Shown here one piece after another: positions 39,241-46,792 of a stretch of 64,000 bases of DNA. The notes below the pieces were generated by a model. That model had not been told where the DNA came from, did no database searches, and saw nothing but the letters and a program-made list of their open reading frames with translations. A program made the position numbers and the translations under genes. This DNA comes from Pleomorphomonas carboxyditropha (lineage in GTDB: Bacteria; Pseudomonadota; Alphaproteobacteria; Rhizobiales; Pleomorphomonadaceae), in NCBI RefSeq assembly GCF_002770725.1, contig NZ_NQVN01000001.1, positions 496,001-560,000 on the forward strand. Direction: 5' to 3'. Each line of letters opens with the position of its first letter. The stretch's first letter is position 1.

Positions 39241-40503
39241 TCAGCCCTCGAAGGCCTTGACGATCAGCGAGGCGTTGGTGCCGCCGAAGCCGAAGGAGTT
39301 GGAGAGCCCGTAGCGCAGCTTCTTTTCCTTGGCCTTGTGCGGCACCAGGTCGATCGGCGTCTCGACGTTGGGATTGTCGAGGTTGATGGTCGGCGGCAGG
39401 ATGCCGTCGCGCACGGCGAGCGTGGTGTAGATCGCCTCGATGGCGCCGGCGGCGCCCAGGAGATGACCGGTCATCGACTTGGTCGAGGACATGGCGAGGG
39501 TCTTGGCCGCGTCGCCGAACAGCCGCTCGACGGCGCCCACCTCGATGCCGTCGGCCATGGTCGACGTGCCGTGGGCGTTGACGTAGCCGATCTCGTCCGG
39601 CGAGATCTTGGCGTGGCGCAGGGCGGCCTTCATGCAGCGGAAGGCGCCGTCGCCGTCCTCGGAGGGGGCGGTGATGTGGTAGGCGTCGCCCGACATGCCG
39701 TAGCCGACGATCTCGCCGTAGATGGTGGCGCCGCGCTTCCTGGCGTGCTGCAGCTCCTCGACGACGACGACGCCGGCGCCTTCGCCCATCACGAAGCCGT
39801 CGCGGTCGCGGTCATAGGGGCGCGAGCCCTGTTCCGGCCGGTCGTTGAAGGCGAAGCACAGCGCCTTCATCGAGGCGAAGCCGGCGAGCGAGATGCGGCA
39901 GACCGGGCTTTCCGAGCCGCCGGCGATCATCACGTCCGCCTCGTCGTTGGCGATCAGCCGCGCCGCGTCGCCGATGGCGTGCGAGCCGGTCGAGCAGGCG
40001 GTGACCACCGACGAGTTCGGCCCCTTGTAGCCGTGGGCGATGGAGATGTAGCCGGCGGTGAGGTTGATCAGGCGGCCGGGGATGAAGAACGGCGAGACGC
40101 GGCGCGGCCCCTTGTCGCGCAGCGTGTAGCCCGCCTCGACGATGCCGTTGATGCCGCCGATGCCGGAGCCGACCAGCACGCCCGAGCGCGCCTGGTCGTC
40201 GTATTCGGTCGGCTTCCAGCCGCTGTCCTCGACCGCCTGGCGGGCGGCTTCCAGCGCGAAGATGATGAAATCGTCGACCTTGCGCTGGTCCTTGGGATCC
40301 ATGGCGTGGTCGGGATCGAAGGTGCCGTTGCTGCCGTCGCCGCGCGGAATGAGACCGGCGATCTGACAGGCGATATCGTCGACGGGGAAGGATTCGATGC
40401 GGCGGATGCCGCTCTTGCCGGCCTTGATGGCGGCCCAGTTGTGCTCGACACCGCAACCGAGCGGCGTGACCATGCCGAGACCGGTAATGACGACTCGTCT
40501 CAT
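39241..40503 (-). CDS. fabF: Beta-ketoacyl-ACP synthase II
   Basis: Condensing enzyme of fatty acid elongation, 420 residues. The thiolase-fold active site has the nucleophilic cysteine in SSVVTACSTGSHAIGDAARL, the histidines in NAHGTSTMADGIEVGAV and KSMTGHLLGAAGA, and the C-terminal NSFGFGGTNASLIV motif. ATG at 40503 gives MRRVVITGLGMVTPLG; GGGAGG lies upstream. Part of the leftward fabG-acpP-fabF cluster. Confidence 0.97.
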   Translation of the reverse strand: MRRVVITGLGMVTPLGCGVEHNWAAIKAGKSGIRRIESFPVDDIACQIAGLIPRGDGSNGTFDPDHAMDPKDQRKVDDFIIFALEAARQAVEDSGWKPTEYDDQARSGVLVGSGIGGINGIVEAGYTLRDKGPRRVSPFFIPGRLINLTAGYISIAHGYKGPNSSVVTACSTGSHAIGDAARLIANDEADVMIAGGSESPVCRISLAGFASMKALCFAFNDRPEQGSRPYDRDRDGFVMGEGAGVVVVEELQHARKRGATIYGEIVGYGMSGDAYHITAPSEDGDGAFRCMKAALRHAKISPDEIGYVNAHGTSTMADGIEVGAVERLFGDAAKTLAMSSTKSMTGHLLGAAGAIEAIYTTLAVRDGILPPTINLDNPNVETPIDLVPHKAKEKKLRYGLSNSFGFGGTNASLIVKAFEG

Positions 40504-40729
40504 TTGGACGAGAGCCTCCCTGTTGGTCGTCTCCGCCGGGTCCGTCGCCATGGGGAGGACACGCGCGAGCGGGACGCAATTGACGGAGCGGAGGGACCGT
40601 TCAGCTAGCCGGGGCCGACCGAAAAACACCGCCGGCCATCAGGCCGACGCCAGTCCCGGGAACGCGCTGCCAAGCAAAGGAAGCAGTCCCTCGGGGAGGA
40701 ACTGCTTCTCCGCCGGACGCGTCCGGAAA

Positions 40730-40966
40730 TCAGGCCGTCGCCTTCTCGAGGAACTTGACGGCGTCGCCGACCGTCAGGATCGTCTCGGCGGCATCGTCGG
40801 GAATCTCGACGCCGAAGGCTTCCTCGAAGGCCATGACCAGTTCGACGGTGTCGAGCGAGTCGGCACCCAGGTCTTCGATGAAGGAGGCTTCGAGAACCAC
40901 CTTGTCGGCGTCCACGCCGAGATGGTCGATGACGATGTTCTTCACCTTTTCAGCGACTTCGCTCAT
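40730..40966 (-). CDS. acpP: Acyl carrier protein
   Basis: The 78-residue carrier of growing acyl chains. The phosphopantetheine serine is in [18 protein letters not shown], in an acidic four-helix protein of standard length. ATG at 40966 follows AAGGA with a nine-base spacer; an in-frame GTG two codons upstream is unlikely. Lies between fabG and fabF in the usual order, with long gaps on both sides, in keeping with its own high expression. Confidence 0.97.
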   Translation of the reverse strand: MSEVAEKVKNIVIDHLGVDADKVVLEASFIEDLGADSLDTVELVMAFEEAFGVEIPDDAAETILTVGDAVKFLEKATA

Positions 40967-41485
40967 GTTCACGGATCCTTATCAGTCCAAATCCATTGCC
41001 GAACGGGACGTCGGCCGCTCGCCGCCTGCCTCGTGTCAGCGAGGCCGTGGCGGCGAAAGACCGGCTACCGAAGGTGTCGAGCATGCCAGCGCCTGACGGC
41101 ACCACCCCCCGGTTGGTCCGATCGCCCGCCTCCTAGAGCATTTCCCGGTCAGATGCCATCTGATCGATAAGGAAATGCACCAGATTCAATTCCTTGAGCA
41201 TAGTCCGATGGCTCGGATCATTTCAATCCAAACCGGATATGCTCAGGGTCGAACGCGTTCGAGGTCCCTCGGAAATCGTGGCGATCTCGGCTTATGCTCG
41301 TGCTCGCGACCTTCGGGCGGGTCCTCGGACAGTTCCCGATCAAATCGCGGGCTTGGTAACACACTTCGCCCCAGATGACTAGCGGCCCCAAAAGAAACCG
41401 CCGTTGATCGCAAACGGTTCCTTTACCATTCGCGAAACCCTCAAAATGCAGGCAAGTCAGGGCCTTCCGCGCCCGGCCGAGCCCG
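40967..41485. other. 519-base intergenic region between fabG and acpP
   Basis: No coding region is supported. It holds the palindromic element at 41138-41178 and, to its right, an imperfect inverted repeat made of GAGCATA (about 41199) and TATGCTC (about 41238). Leftward transcription from fabG crosses it, and the acpP promoter must be inside. The block from 41140 to 41260 is less GC-rich than its surroundings and resembles repeats common between genes of rhizobia. Confidence 0.6.
41138..41178. repeat. Palindromic intergenic element, second type
   Basis: Outer arms GCATTTCC/GGAAATGC and an inner perfect TCAGATG-C-CATCTGA palindrome. Single copy in this window and different in sequence from the GCATCGG-type repeats, though similar in design. 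Confidence 0.65.
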
Positions 41486-42223
41486 TCAGATCATCGCCAT
41501 GCCGCCGTTGACGTGCAGCGTCTGCCCGGTGACGTAGGCGGCCTCGCGACTGGCAAGATAGACGCAGGCGGCGGCGATCTCTTCCGGGGTGCCGAGCCGG
41601 CCCATGGGCACGGCGGCGAGCGTACCCTCCTTCTGCTTGTCGTTCAGCGCGTCGGTCATCGCCGTCTCGATGAAGCCGGGCGCCACGCAGTTGGCGGTGA
41701 TGCCGCGGGTCGCCACCTCGGCGGCCAGCGCCTTGGTCATGCCGATCATGCCGGCCTTGGCGGCGGCGTAGTTGCCCTGGCCGGGATTGCCGGTGACGCC
41801 GACGATGGAGGTGATGCCGATGATGCGGCCGAAGCGGCGCTTCATCATGCCCTTGACGGCGGCGCGGGCGAGGCGGAAGCCGGAGGTGAGGTCGACCTCG
41901 ATCACCTGGTCCCAGTCCTCGTCCTTCATGCGCATGAACAGGCCGTCACGGGTGATGCCGGCATTGTTGACGAGGATGTCGACCTGGCCGAGCGCGGCCT
42001 CGGCGTCGGCGAACAGGCGGTCGACGTCGGCCCTGTCGGAAAGATTGGCGGCGACGACGTGGCTGCGGTCGCCCAGCCGGCCGGCCAGTTCCTCGAGCGG
42101 CGCCAGGCGGGTGCCGGAGAGCGCCACCTTGGCGCCCTGCGCGTGCAGCGCCGTGGCGATGGCGCCGCCGATGCCGCCGGAGGCGCCGGTGACCAGCGCG
42201 GTCATTCCAGTCAAGTCGAACAT
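41486..42223 (-). CDS. fabG: 3-oxoacyl-ACP reductase
   Basis: NADPH-dependent short-chain dehydrogenase that reduces 3-oxoacyl-ACP. 245 residues with the nucleotide motif TGASGGIGGAIA, the NNAGITRD motif, the catalytic Ser in ITSIVGVTGNPGQGNYAAAKAG with the Tyr and Lys of YxxxK (YAAAK), and the C-terminal YVTGQTLHVNGGMAM signature of FabG. ATG at 42223 gives MFDLTGMTALVTGASGG. fabD, usually just upstream, is absent; the next gene upstream is divergent. Confidence 0.96.
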   Translation of the reverse strand: MFDLTGMTALVTGASGGIGGAIATALHAQGAKVALSGTRLAPLEELAGRLGDRSHVVAANLSDRADVDRLFADAEAALGQVDILVNNAGITRDGLFMRMKDEDWDQVIEVDLTSGFRLARAAVKGMMKRRFGRIIGITSIVGVTGNPGQGNYAAAKAGMIGMTKALAAEVATRGITANCVAPGFIETAMTDALNDKQKEGTLAAVPMGRLGTPEEIAAACVYLASREAAYVTGQTLHVNGGMAMI

Positions 42224-42426
42224 GGCTTTCCACCTCGTTCTTGCGGCCGGCCGATCGTCGCCGGCGCCTTGCTGACGGCCTGACACCACGTCGGCCGCGC
42301 CAAGTCAAGCGGCAACGGCCGGTTTTCCCGCCTTTGCCAGTCACTTCGCCCTTCCGGCGACCAAAGACTGCTGACGCGGACGGGCCTGACCGGGCTTAAT
42401 ATGGCGCAGCAGACAGGGAGAGACCC

Positions 42427-42861
42427 ATGGCCGAAGCAACGCATTTTTCCACCGTGTCGATCATCGCGCTCGGCGTCGCCGATCTCGCCCGCGCCCGCGC
42501 CTTCTACGAAGCGCTCGGGTTCGCCGCCGGACCCGGTTCGAGCAAGGACATCGCGTTCTTCCAGATCGGCGGGCTCGTATTGTCGCTGTTTCCGCGGACG
42601 CTGCTCGCCGAGGATGCCGGGGTGGCCGACGACGGCCATGGCTTCGATGGCGTGACGCTCGCCCACAACTATCCCTCGGAAGCGGCGGTGGACGCGGCGA
42701 TGGCGCACGCGCTCGCCGCGGGCGCCACCCTCCGGAAGAAGCCGCAGAAGGTATTCTGGGGCGGCTATTCGGGCTATTTCGCCGATCCCGACGGCCATCT
42801 CTGGGAAGTCGCCTACAATCCCTTCGTCAAGGTCGACGATCATGGCATAGTGACGCTCTGA
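42427..42861 (+). CDS. VOC family protein (glyoxalase/bleomycin-resistance fold)
   Basis: A 144-residue vicinal-oxygen-chelate protein. Its two beta-alpha-beta-beta-beta units are visible: IIALGVADLARARAFYEALGF and the C-terminal YFADPDGHLWEVAYNPF, which ends in the metal-ligand glutamate. Such proteins act as lyases, dioxygenases or binding proteins; the substrate is not predictable. ATG at 42427 follows GGGAGAGACCC. The CoA-binding-type gene follows after 23 bases, so the two probably form an operon. Confidence 0.88.
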   Translation: MAEATHFSTVSIIALGVADLARARAFYEALGFAAGPGSSKDIAFFQIGGLVLSLFPRTLLAEDAGVADDGHGFDGVTLAHNYPSEAAVDAAMAHALAAGATLRKKPQKVFWGGYSGYFADPDGHLWEVAYNPFVKVDDHGIVTL

Positions 42862-42884
42862 ATCGGGAAGAAGGAGTGTCACCG

Positions 42885-43313
42885 ATGGCCATCGACGGCA
42901 AGACCGACGACGACGTCACCCGTATCCTCGAGGAGACGCGGACCATCGCCGTGGTCGGCGCCAGCCAGAATCCGTCGCGCCCGGTCTATGGCGTCATGGG
43001 CTTCCTGATCGGGCGCGGCTACGAGGTCTATCCGATCAATCCGGGCCTCGCCGGGCAGGAGCTGCAGGGACGGACGGTCTATGCCAGCCTCGCCGACGTG
43101 CCGGCCGAGATCGACATGGTCGACGTGTTCCGCAATTCCGAGGCGGCCGGCGACACCATCGACGAGGCGCTGGCGCTGGCCGTGCCGCCGAAAACCATCT
43201 GGCTGCAGCTCGGCGTCATCAACGAGGCGGGTTTCAAGCGGGCCGAGGCCAAGGGCGTCAAGGTGGTGATGGACCGTTGCCCGGCCATCGAGGGGCCGCG
43301 CCTCGGCGTATGA
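42885..43313 (+). CDS. CoA-binding domain protein (YccU type)
   Basis: A 142-residue Rossmann-fold protein of the CoA_binding_2 family. Marks: IAVVGASQNPSRPVYGVMGFL, GYEVYPINPG, and the C-terminal GVKVVMDRCPAIE. The family resembles the CoA-binding domain of succinyl-CoA synthetase, but a reaction has not been established for the stand-alone form. ATG at 42885 follows AAGGAG with an 8-base spacer; a GTG at 42876 is less likely. Confidence 0.9.
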   Translation: MAIDGKTDDDVTRILEETRTIAVVGASQNPSRPVYGVMGFLIGRGYEVYPINPGLAGQELQGRTVYASLADVPAEIDMVDVFRNSEAAGDTIDEALALAVPPKTIWLQLGVINEAGFKRAEAKGVKVVMDRCPAIEGPRLGV

Positions 43314-43406
43314 AGTCGATGGGCCGGTGACCGTTAATCACCGGCTCGTCATCTGCTCGGTCGCCTCGGCTCATCCGTTCGCATGGATGGAGGCGAGAGC
43401 CGGCCT

Positions 43407-45734
43407 CTATCGTCCTCGTCTCACCTTGCCCATCCGTTCCTTGCGTTCCCGGTCCTTGCGCGCCTTGGCGGCGCGCAGGGCGGCGGCGCGGCCGAGCGGC
43501 CGGCCGGCGCGGCCCTCCGTCATCATCTCGAAGCGCAGGGCGCCGGCGAACGGCGCCGCCTCGATGAGCCGGACCTCGACGGCGTCGCCGAGCCGATAGG
43601 TCTCGCCGCTCCTCGAGCCGATCAGCGCGTGCCGCGCCTCGTCGAAAGCGAAGTAGTCGGCGCCCAGCGTCGAGATGGGGATGAAGCCATCGGCGCCGGT
43701 CTCGTCGAGACGGATGAACAGGCCGGCCTTGGTGACGCCGGAAATGCGGCCGCGGAAGATGGCGCCGACGCGGTCGGCGAGCCAGCCGGCGATCAGCCGG
43801 TCGATGGTTTCGCGCTCGGCCTGCATGGCGCGCCGCTCGGCGGCCGAGATGTCCTCGGCGACGCGCGGCAGCGTTTCCTCGACGCCGTCGGGCAGGCCGC
43901 CATCGCCGAGGCCGAGGGCGGTGATCAGCCCGCGATGGACGACCAGATCGGCATAGCGGCGGATCGGCGAGGTGAAGTGGGCGTATTTGCGGAGATTGAG
44001 GCCGAAGTGGCCGATGTTGACCGGCGAGTATTCGGCCTGGCTCTGCGAGCGCAGCACCACCTCGTTGACGAGATAGGCCTGCGGCGTGCCTTCCACCCGT
44101 TCGAGGATGCGGTTGAACAGCTCCGGCTGGAGATTGCCCTGCTTGGCGATCTTCATGTCGAGCGTCGCCAGGAACTCGCGCAAGCTCTCCAGCTTGGCGA
44201 GCGACGGCTGGTCGTGAACGCGGTAGAGGAGCGGCGTGCGGCGCTTTTCCAGCGTCTCGGCGGCGGCCACGTTGGCCTGGATCATGAACTCCTCGATCAG
44301 CCGATGGGCGGCGAGCCGCTCGGGCGTGACGATGCGGTCGACGGTGCCGTCGGGCTTCAGCAGCACCTTGCGTTCGGGCAGGTCGAGATCGAGCGGGCCG
44401 CGGGCGTCGCGGGCGGCGGCCAGAATGTCGTAGGCCGCCCAGAGCGGCTTCAGGACGCCGTCGAGGATCGGGCCGGTGCGGTCGTTGGGCGCGCCGTCGA
44501 TCGCCGCCTGCGCCTCGACGTAGGAGAGCTTGGCCGCCGAACGCATCATGATGCGGTGGAAGCCATGGCTCTTCTTGCGGCCTTCGGCGTCGAACACCAT
44601 GCGCACGGCGATGGCCGGCCGGTCGACGCCTTCCTTCAGCGAGCAGAGATCGTTGGAGATGCGCTCGGGCAGCATGGGAATGACGCGGTCGGGGAAATAG
44701 ACCGAGTTGCCGCGCTTCAGCGCCTCGCGATCGAGAGGAGAGTCCGGCCGGACGTAGGCGGCGACGTCGGCGATGGCGACGGTGACGACGTGGCCGCCGG
44801 CGTTGGCCGGGTCGTCGTCGGCAACCGCATGGACGGCGTCGTCGTGGTCCTTGGCGTCGGGCGGGTCGATGGTGACGAGGGGGAGGGCGCGCCAGTCCTC
44901 GCGATCGGCCATGGTGGCCGGTTTGGCCGCGTCAGCCTCGCGGATCACCGCCTCGGGGAAGACATAGGGAATGTCGTTGGCGTGGATGGCGATCATCGAC
45001 ACGGCTTTTTCCGAGCGGAGATTGCCGATGGTGTCGCGCACCCGGGCGCGGCCGAGGCCGAAGCGGCCGGAGCGGATGATGTCGACGGAGACGAGGTCGC
45101 CGTCCTGCGCCGTGCCGAGATCGGCGTCGTCGACGACGAGCTCCTCGTATTGCTTCTTGGAGATCGGCAGCAGGCGGGCGCCGCCGTCGGTGACGCGCAG
45201 GATGCCGAGCACGCCCTCCGGCTTCTTCTCCAGCACCTTCATGACGCGCAGGCCGGCGCGGGCGAGGCCCTCGTAGCCGTCGGGAAGATCGACGACGCGG
45301 GCCAGCACGCGGTCGCCGAGGCCGGCCGACGGGCCGTGCTCGCCGCGGCGCCGGCGCACGGCGACGACGATGAAGCGCGGCCTCGGTCCCTGGTCGGCAT
45401 CCCATTCGGCCGGCTCGGCGTAAAGGTCGCCGTCGCGGTCGCGGCTGACGATGTCGCAGGCCATGACGGCCGGCAGCGCGCCGGGCTCGGCGAAGCGGCG
45501 ATGGCGGCGCTCGATCAGGCCCTCGCCCTCGAGCTCCTTCAGGATGCGCTTCAGCACGACGCGGCCCTCGCCATGCACCTCGAAGGCGCGGGCGATGTCG
45601 CGCTTCGTTCCCTTGCCGGGGTGCTCGGAGACGAAGCGGAGGATTGCTTCACGGGTGGGGGTAGCGGGTTCGTCGATCGGACGGGGCTTGCGGGCCAAGC
45701 GGGTCTTCCCTGCGGCTTGAGGAGGCTGAGACAT
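43407..45734 (-). CDS. rnr: Ribonuclease R
   Basis: Processive 3'-5' exoribonuclease for structured RNA. 775 residues: an N-terminal winged helix (PTREAILRFVSEHPGKGTKR), cold-shock domains, the RNB catalytic domain with the metal-binding aspartates in IDPPDAKDHDDAVHA and NSVYFPDRVIPMLPERIS, an S1 domain near the C-terminus (FRGRISGVTKAGLFIRLDE), and a basic tail. ATG at 45734 (MSQPPQAAG) chosen; an ATG seven codons upstream is also possible. Usually directly downstream of topA in rhizobia, but here the GGDEF gene lies between them. Confidence 0.95.
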   Translation of the reverse strand: MSQPPQAAGKTRLARKPRPIDEPATPTREAILRFVSEHPGKGTKRDIARAFEVHGEGRVVLKRILKELEGEGLIERRHRRFAEPGALPAVMACDIVSRDRDGDLYAEPAEWDADQGPRPRFIVVAVRRRRGEHGPSAGLGDRVLARVVDLPDGYEGLARAGLRVMKVLEKKPEGVLGILRVTDGGARLLPISKKQYEELVVDDADLGTAQDGDLVSVDIIRSGRFGLGRARVRDTIGNLRSEKAVSMIAIHANDIPYVFPEAVIREADAAKPATMADREDWRALPLVTIDPPDAKDHDDAVHAVADDDPANAGGHVVTVAIADVAAYVRPDSPLDREALKRGNSVYFPDRVIPMLPERISNDLCSLKEGVDRPAIAVRMVFDAEGRKKSHGFHRIMMRSAAKLSYVEAQAAIDGAPNDRTGPILDGVLKPLWAAYDILAAARDARGPLDLDLPERKVLLKPDGTVDRIVTPERLAAHRLIEEFMIQANVAAAETLEKRRTPLLYRVHDQPSLAKLESLREFLATLDMKIAKQGNLQPELFNRILERVEGTPQAYLVNEVVLRSQSQAEYSPVNIGHFGLNLRKYAHFTSPIRRYADLVVHRGLITALGLGDGGLPDGVEETLPRVAEDISAAERRAMQAERETIDRLIAGWLADRVGAIFRGRISGVTKAGLFIRLDETGADGFIPISTLGADYFAFDEARHALIGSRSGETYRLGDAVEVRLIEAAPFAGALRFEMMTEGRAGRPLGRAAALRAAKARKDRERKERMGKVRRGR

Positions 45735-45805
45735 AGACCACAGATGGAGATGCAAGGCCAGCCTCGCAATCGGCCGGCCGGCTCAACGGCCCGGCGCGGA
45801 CGGCG

Positions 45806-46645
45806 TCAGGATCTGCCGCCTCTGCGCCGGCGCGGCGGGGGCGGCAGGTCGGCGCTCCAGATCACCTCGTCGCCCTCGACGATGCCCGCCGCGGTCGGTT
45901 CCGAGGCGAGGCAGACGCGGCTGCGGCCGGTGGCCTTGGCGGCTTCCAGCGCCGCATCGGCGGCGGTGAAGGCCTGCGTGAAGGGCGTCGCCGCCGGCAC
46001 CTCGGCGATGCCGGCCGAGGCCGTCAGGCAGACCGGCTTTTCCAGCGTGCCGAAATTGCTGCTCTCGAATCGCGCCAGCAGCGCCAGGACCTGGGCCCTG
46101 GCTTCGGCAACGGCGCAGCCGGTGGCGAGCACGGTGAATTCCGTGCCGTCGGTGCGGTAGATATGGCCGAGATTGCCGAGCTCCTCGGCGATCAGCCGGG
46201 CGGAGCGGATCAGCACCCGATCGCCGACGGTGTGGCCATAGCGCTCGTTGACCGCCTTGAAGCGATCGAGCGACAGGAGGATGAGCAGGCGGGTGCCTTC
46301 CGGTCCGGCGTCGTAGTCGATGGGCAGCGAGGCGCGGTTCCTGAGGCCGGTGAGGCCGTCGGCCAGGCTCTGCTCGGCCAGCTTGATCTTGGTGCGGTGA
46401 TGATCGAGGCGCGTCCTGCCGAGATAGACGCCGACCGGATAGGCGACCAGGGCGACGACGCCGGCGGCGATCGCCCAGCCGCGAAGGATGTCGATCCAGC
46501 CGCCGAAAGCGATCAGTTGCAGGGCGAGATCCGCCGCCATGGCGAGGACGAAGCAGATGGCGGCGATGCGAAAGGCAAAGATCCTGACGTCGCGTTCGGA
46601 CTGAACGGGCCTGTTGAGCAGCGTCCGCAGGATTTCACCATACAT
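45806..46645 (-). CDS. Membrane GGDEF-domain protein with degenerate active site
   Basis: A 279-residue inner-membrane protein of the diguanylate cyclase family. Two hydrophobic helices (about 21-45 and 55-75) precede the GGDEF domain (90-250). The signature motif reads DGTEF at 166-170 instead of GGDEF, and the first metal-binding aspartate (usually DxDxFK) is Ser 125 in SLDRFK, while GHTVGD is kept. Cyclase activity is therefore doubtful; a c-di-GMP or GTP-binding or dimerisation role is possible. ATG at 46645 preferred; the open frame extends to a TTG at 46693 in front of which there is no ribosome site. The upstream region is unusually AT-rich with a dyad. Confidence 0.82.
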   Translation of the reverse strand: MYGEILRTLLNRPVQSERDVRIFAFRIAAICFVLAMAADLALQLIAFGGWIDILRGWAIAAGVVALVAYPVGVYLGRTRLDHHRTKIKLAEQSLADGLTGLRNRASLPIDYDAGPEGTRLLILLSLDRFKAVNERYGHTVGDRVLIRSARLIAEELGNLGHIYRTDGTEFTVLATGCAVAEARAQVLALLARFESSNFGTLEKPVCLTASAGIAEVPAATPFTQAFTAADAALEAAKATGRSRVCLASEPTAAGIVEGDEVIWSADLPPPPRRRRGGRS

Positions 46646-46661
46646 TGTCGTTCTTCTAGAC

Positions 46662-46695
46662 CATTGAACGAGACGAACACTTCCATCGTTCAATG
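46662..46695. promoter_or_regulatory. Inverted repeat upstream of the GGDEF gene
   Basis: Perfect 10-bp arms CATTGAACGA (46662-46671) and TCGTTCAATG (46686-46695) with a 14-base spacer, 17 bases upstream of the start codon. The next ~75 bases (46700-46775) are strongly AT-rich against a GC-rich background and probably hold the promoter. A dyad of this size so close to the start suggests a repressor or autoregulation site. Confidence 0.5.
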
Positions 46696-46792
46696 ATAGA
46701 GGCGGAATGTAAGGATATGGTCAATGAAAACGATAAAATTATAGATTATTTCTAGTCGCAATTTTATCTTTATCTACCTTGAATTGCACCCA

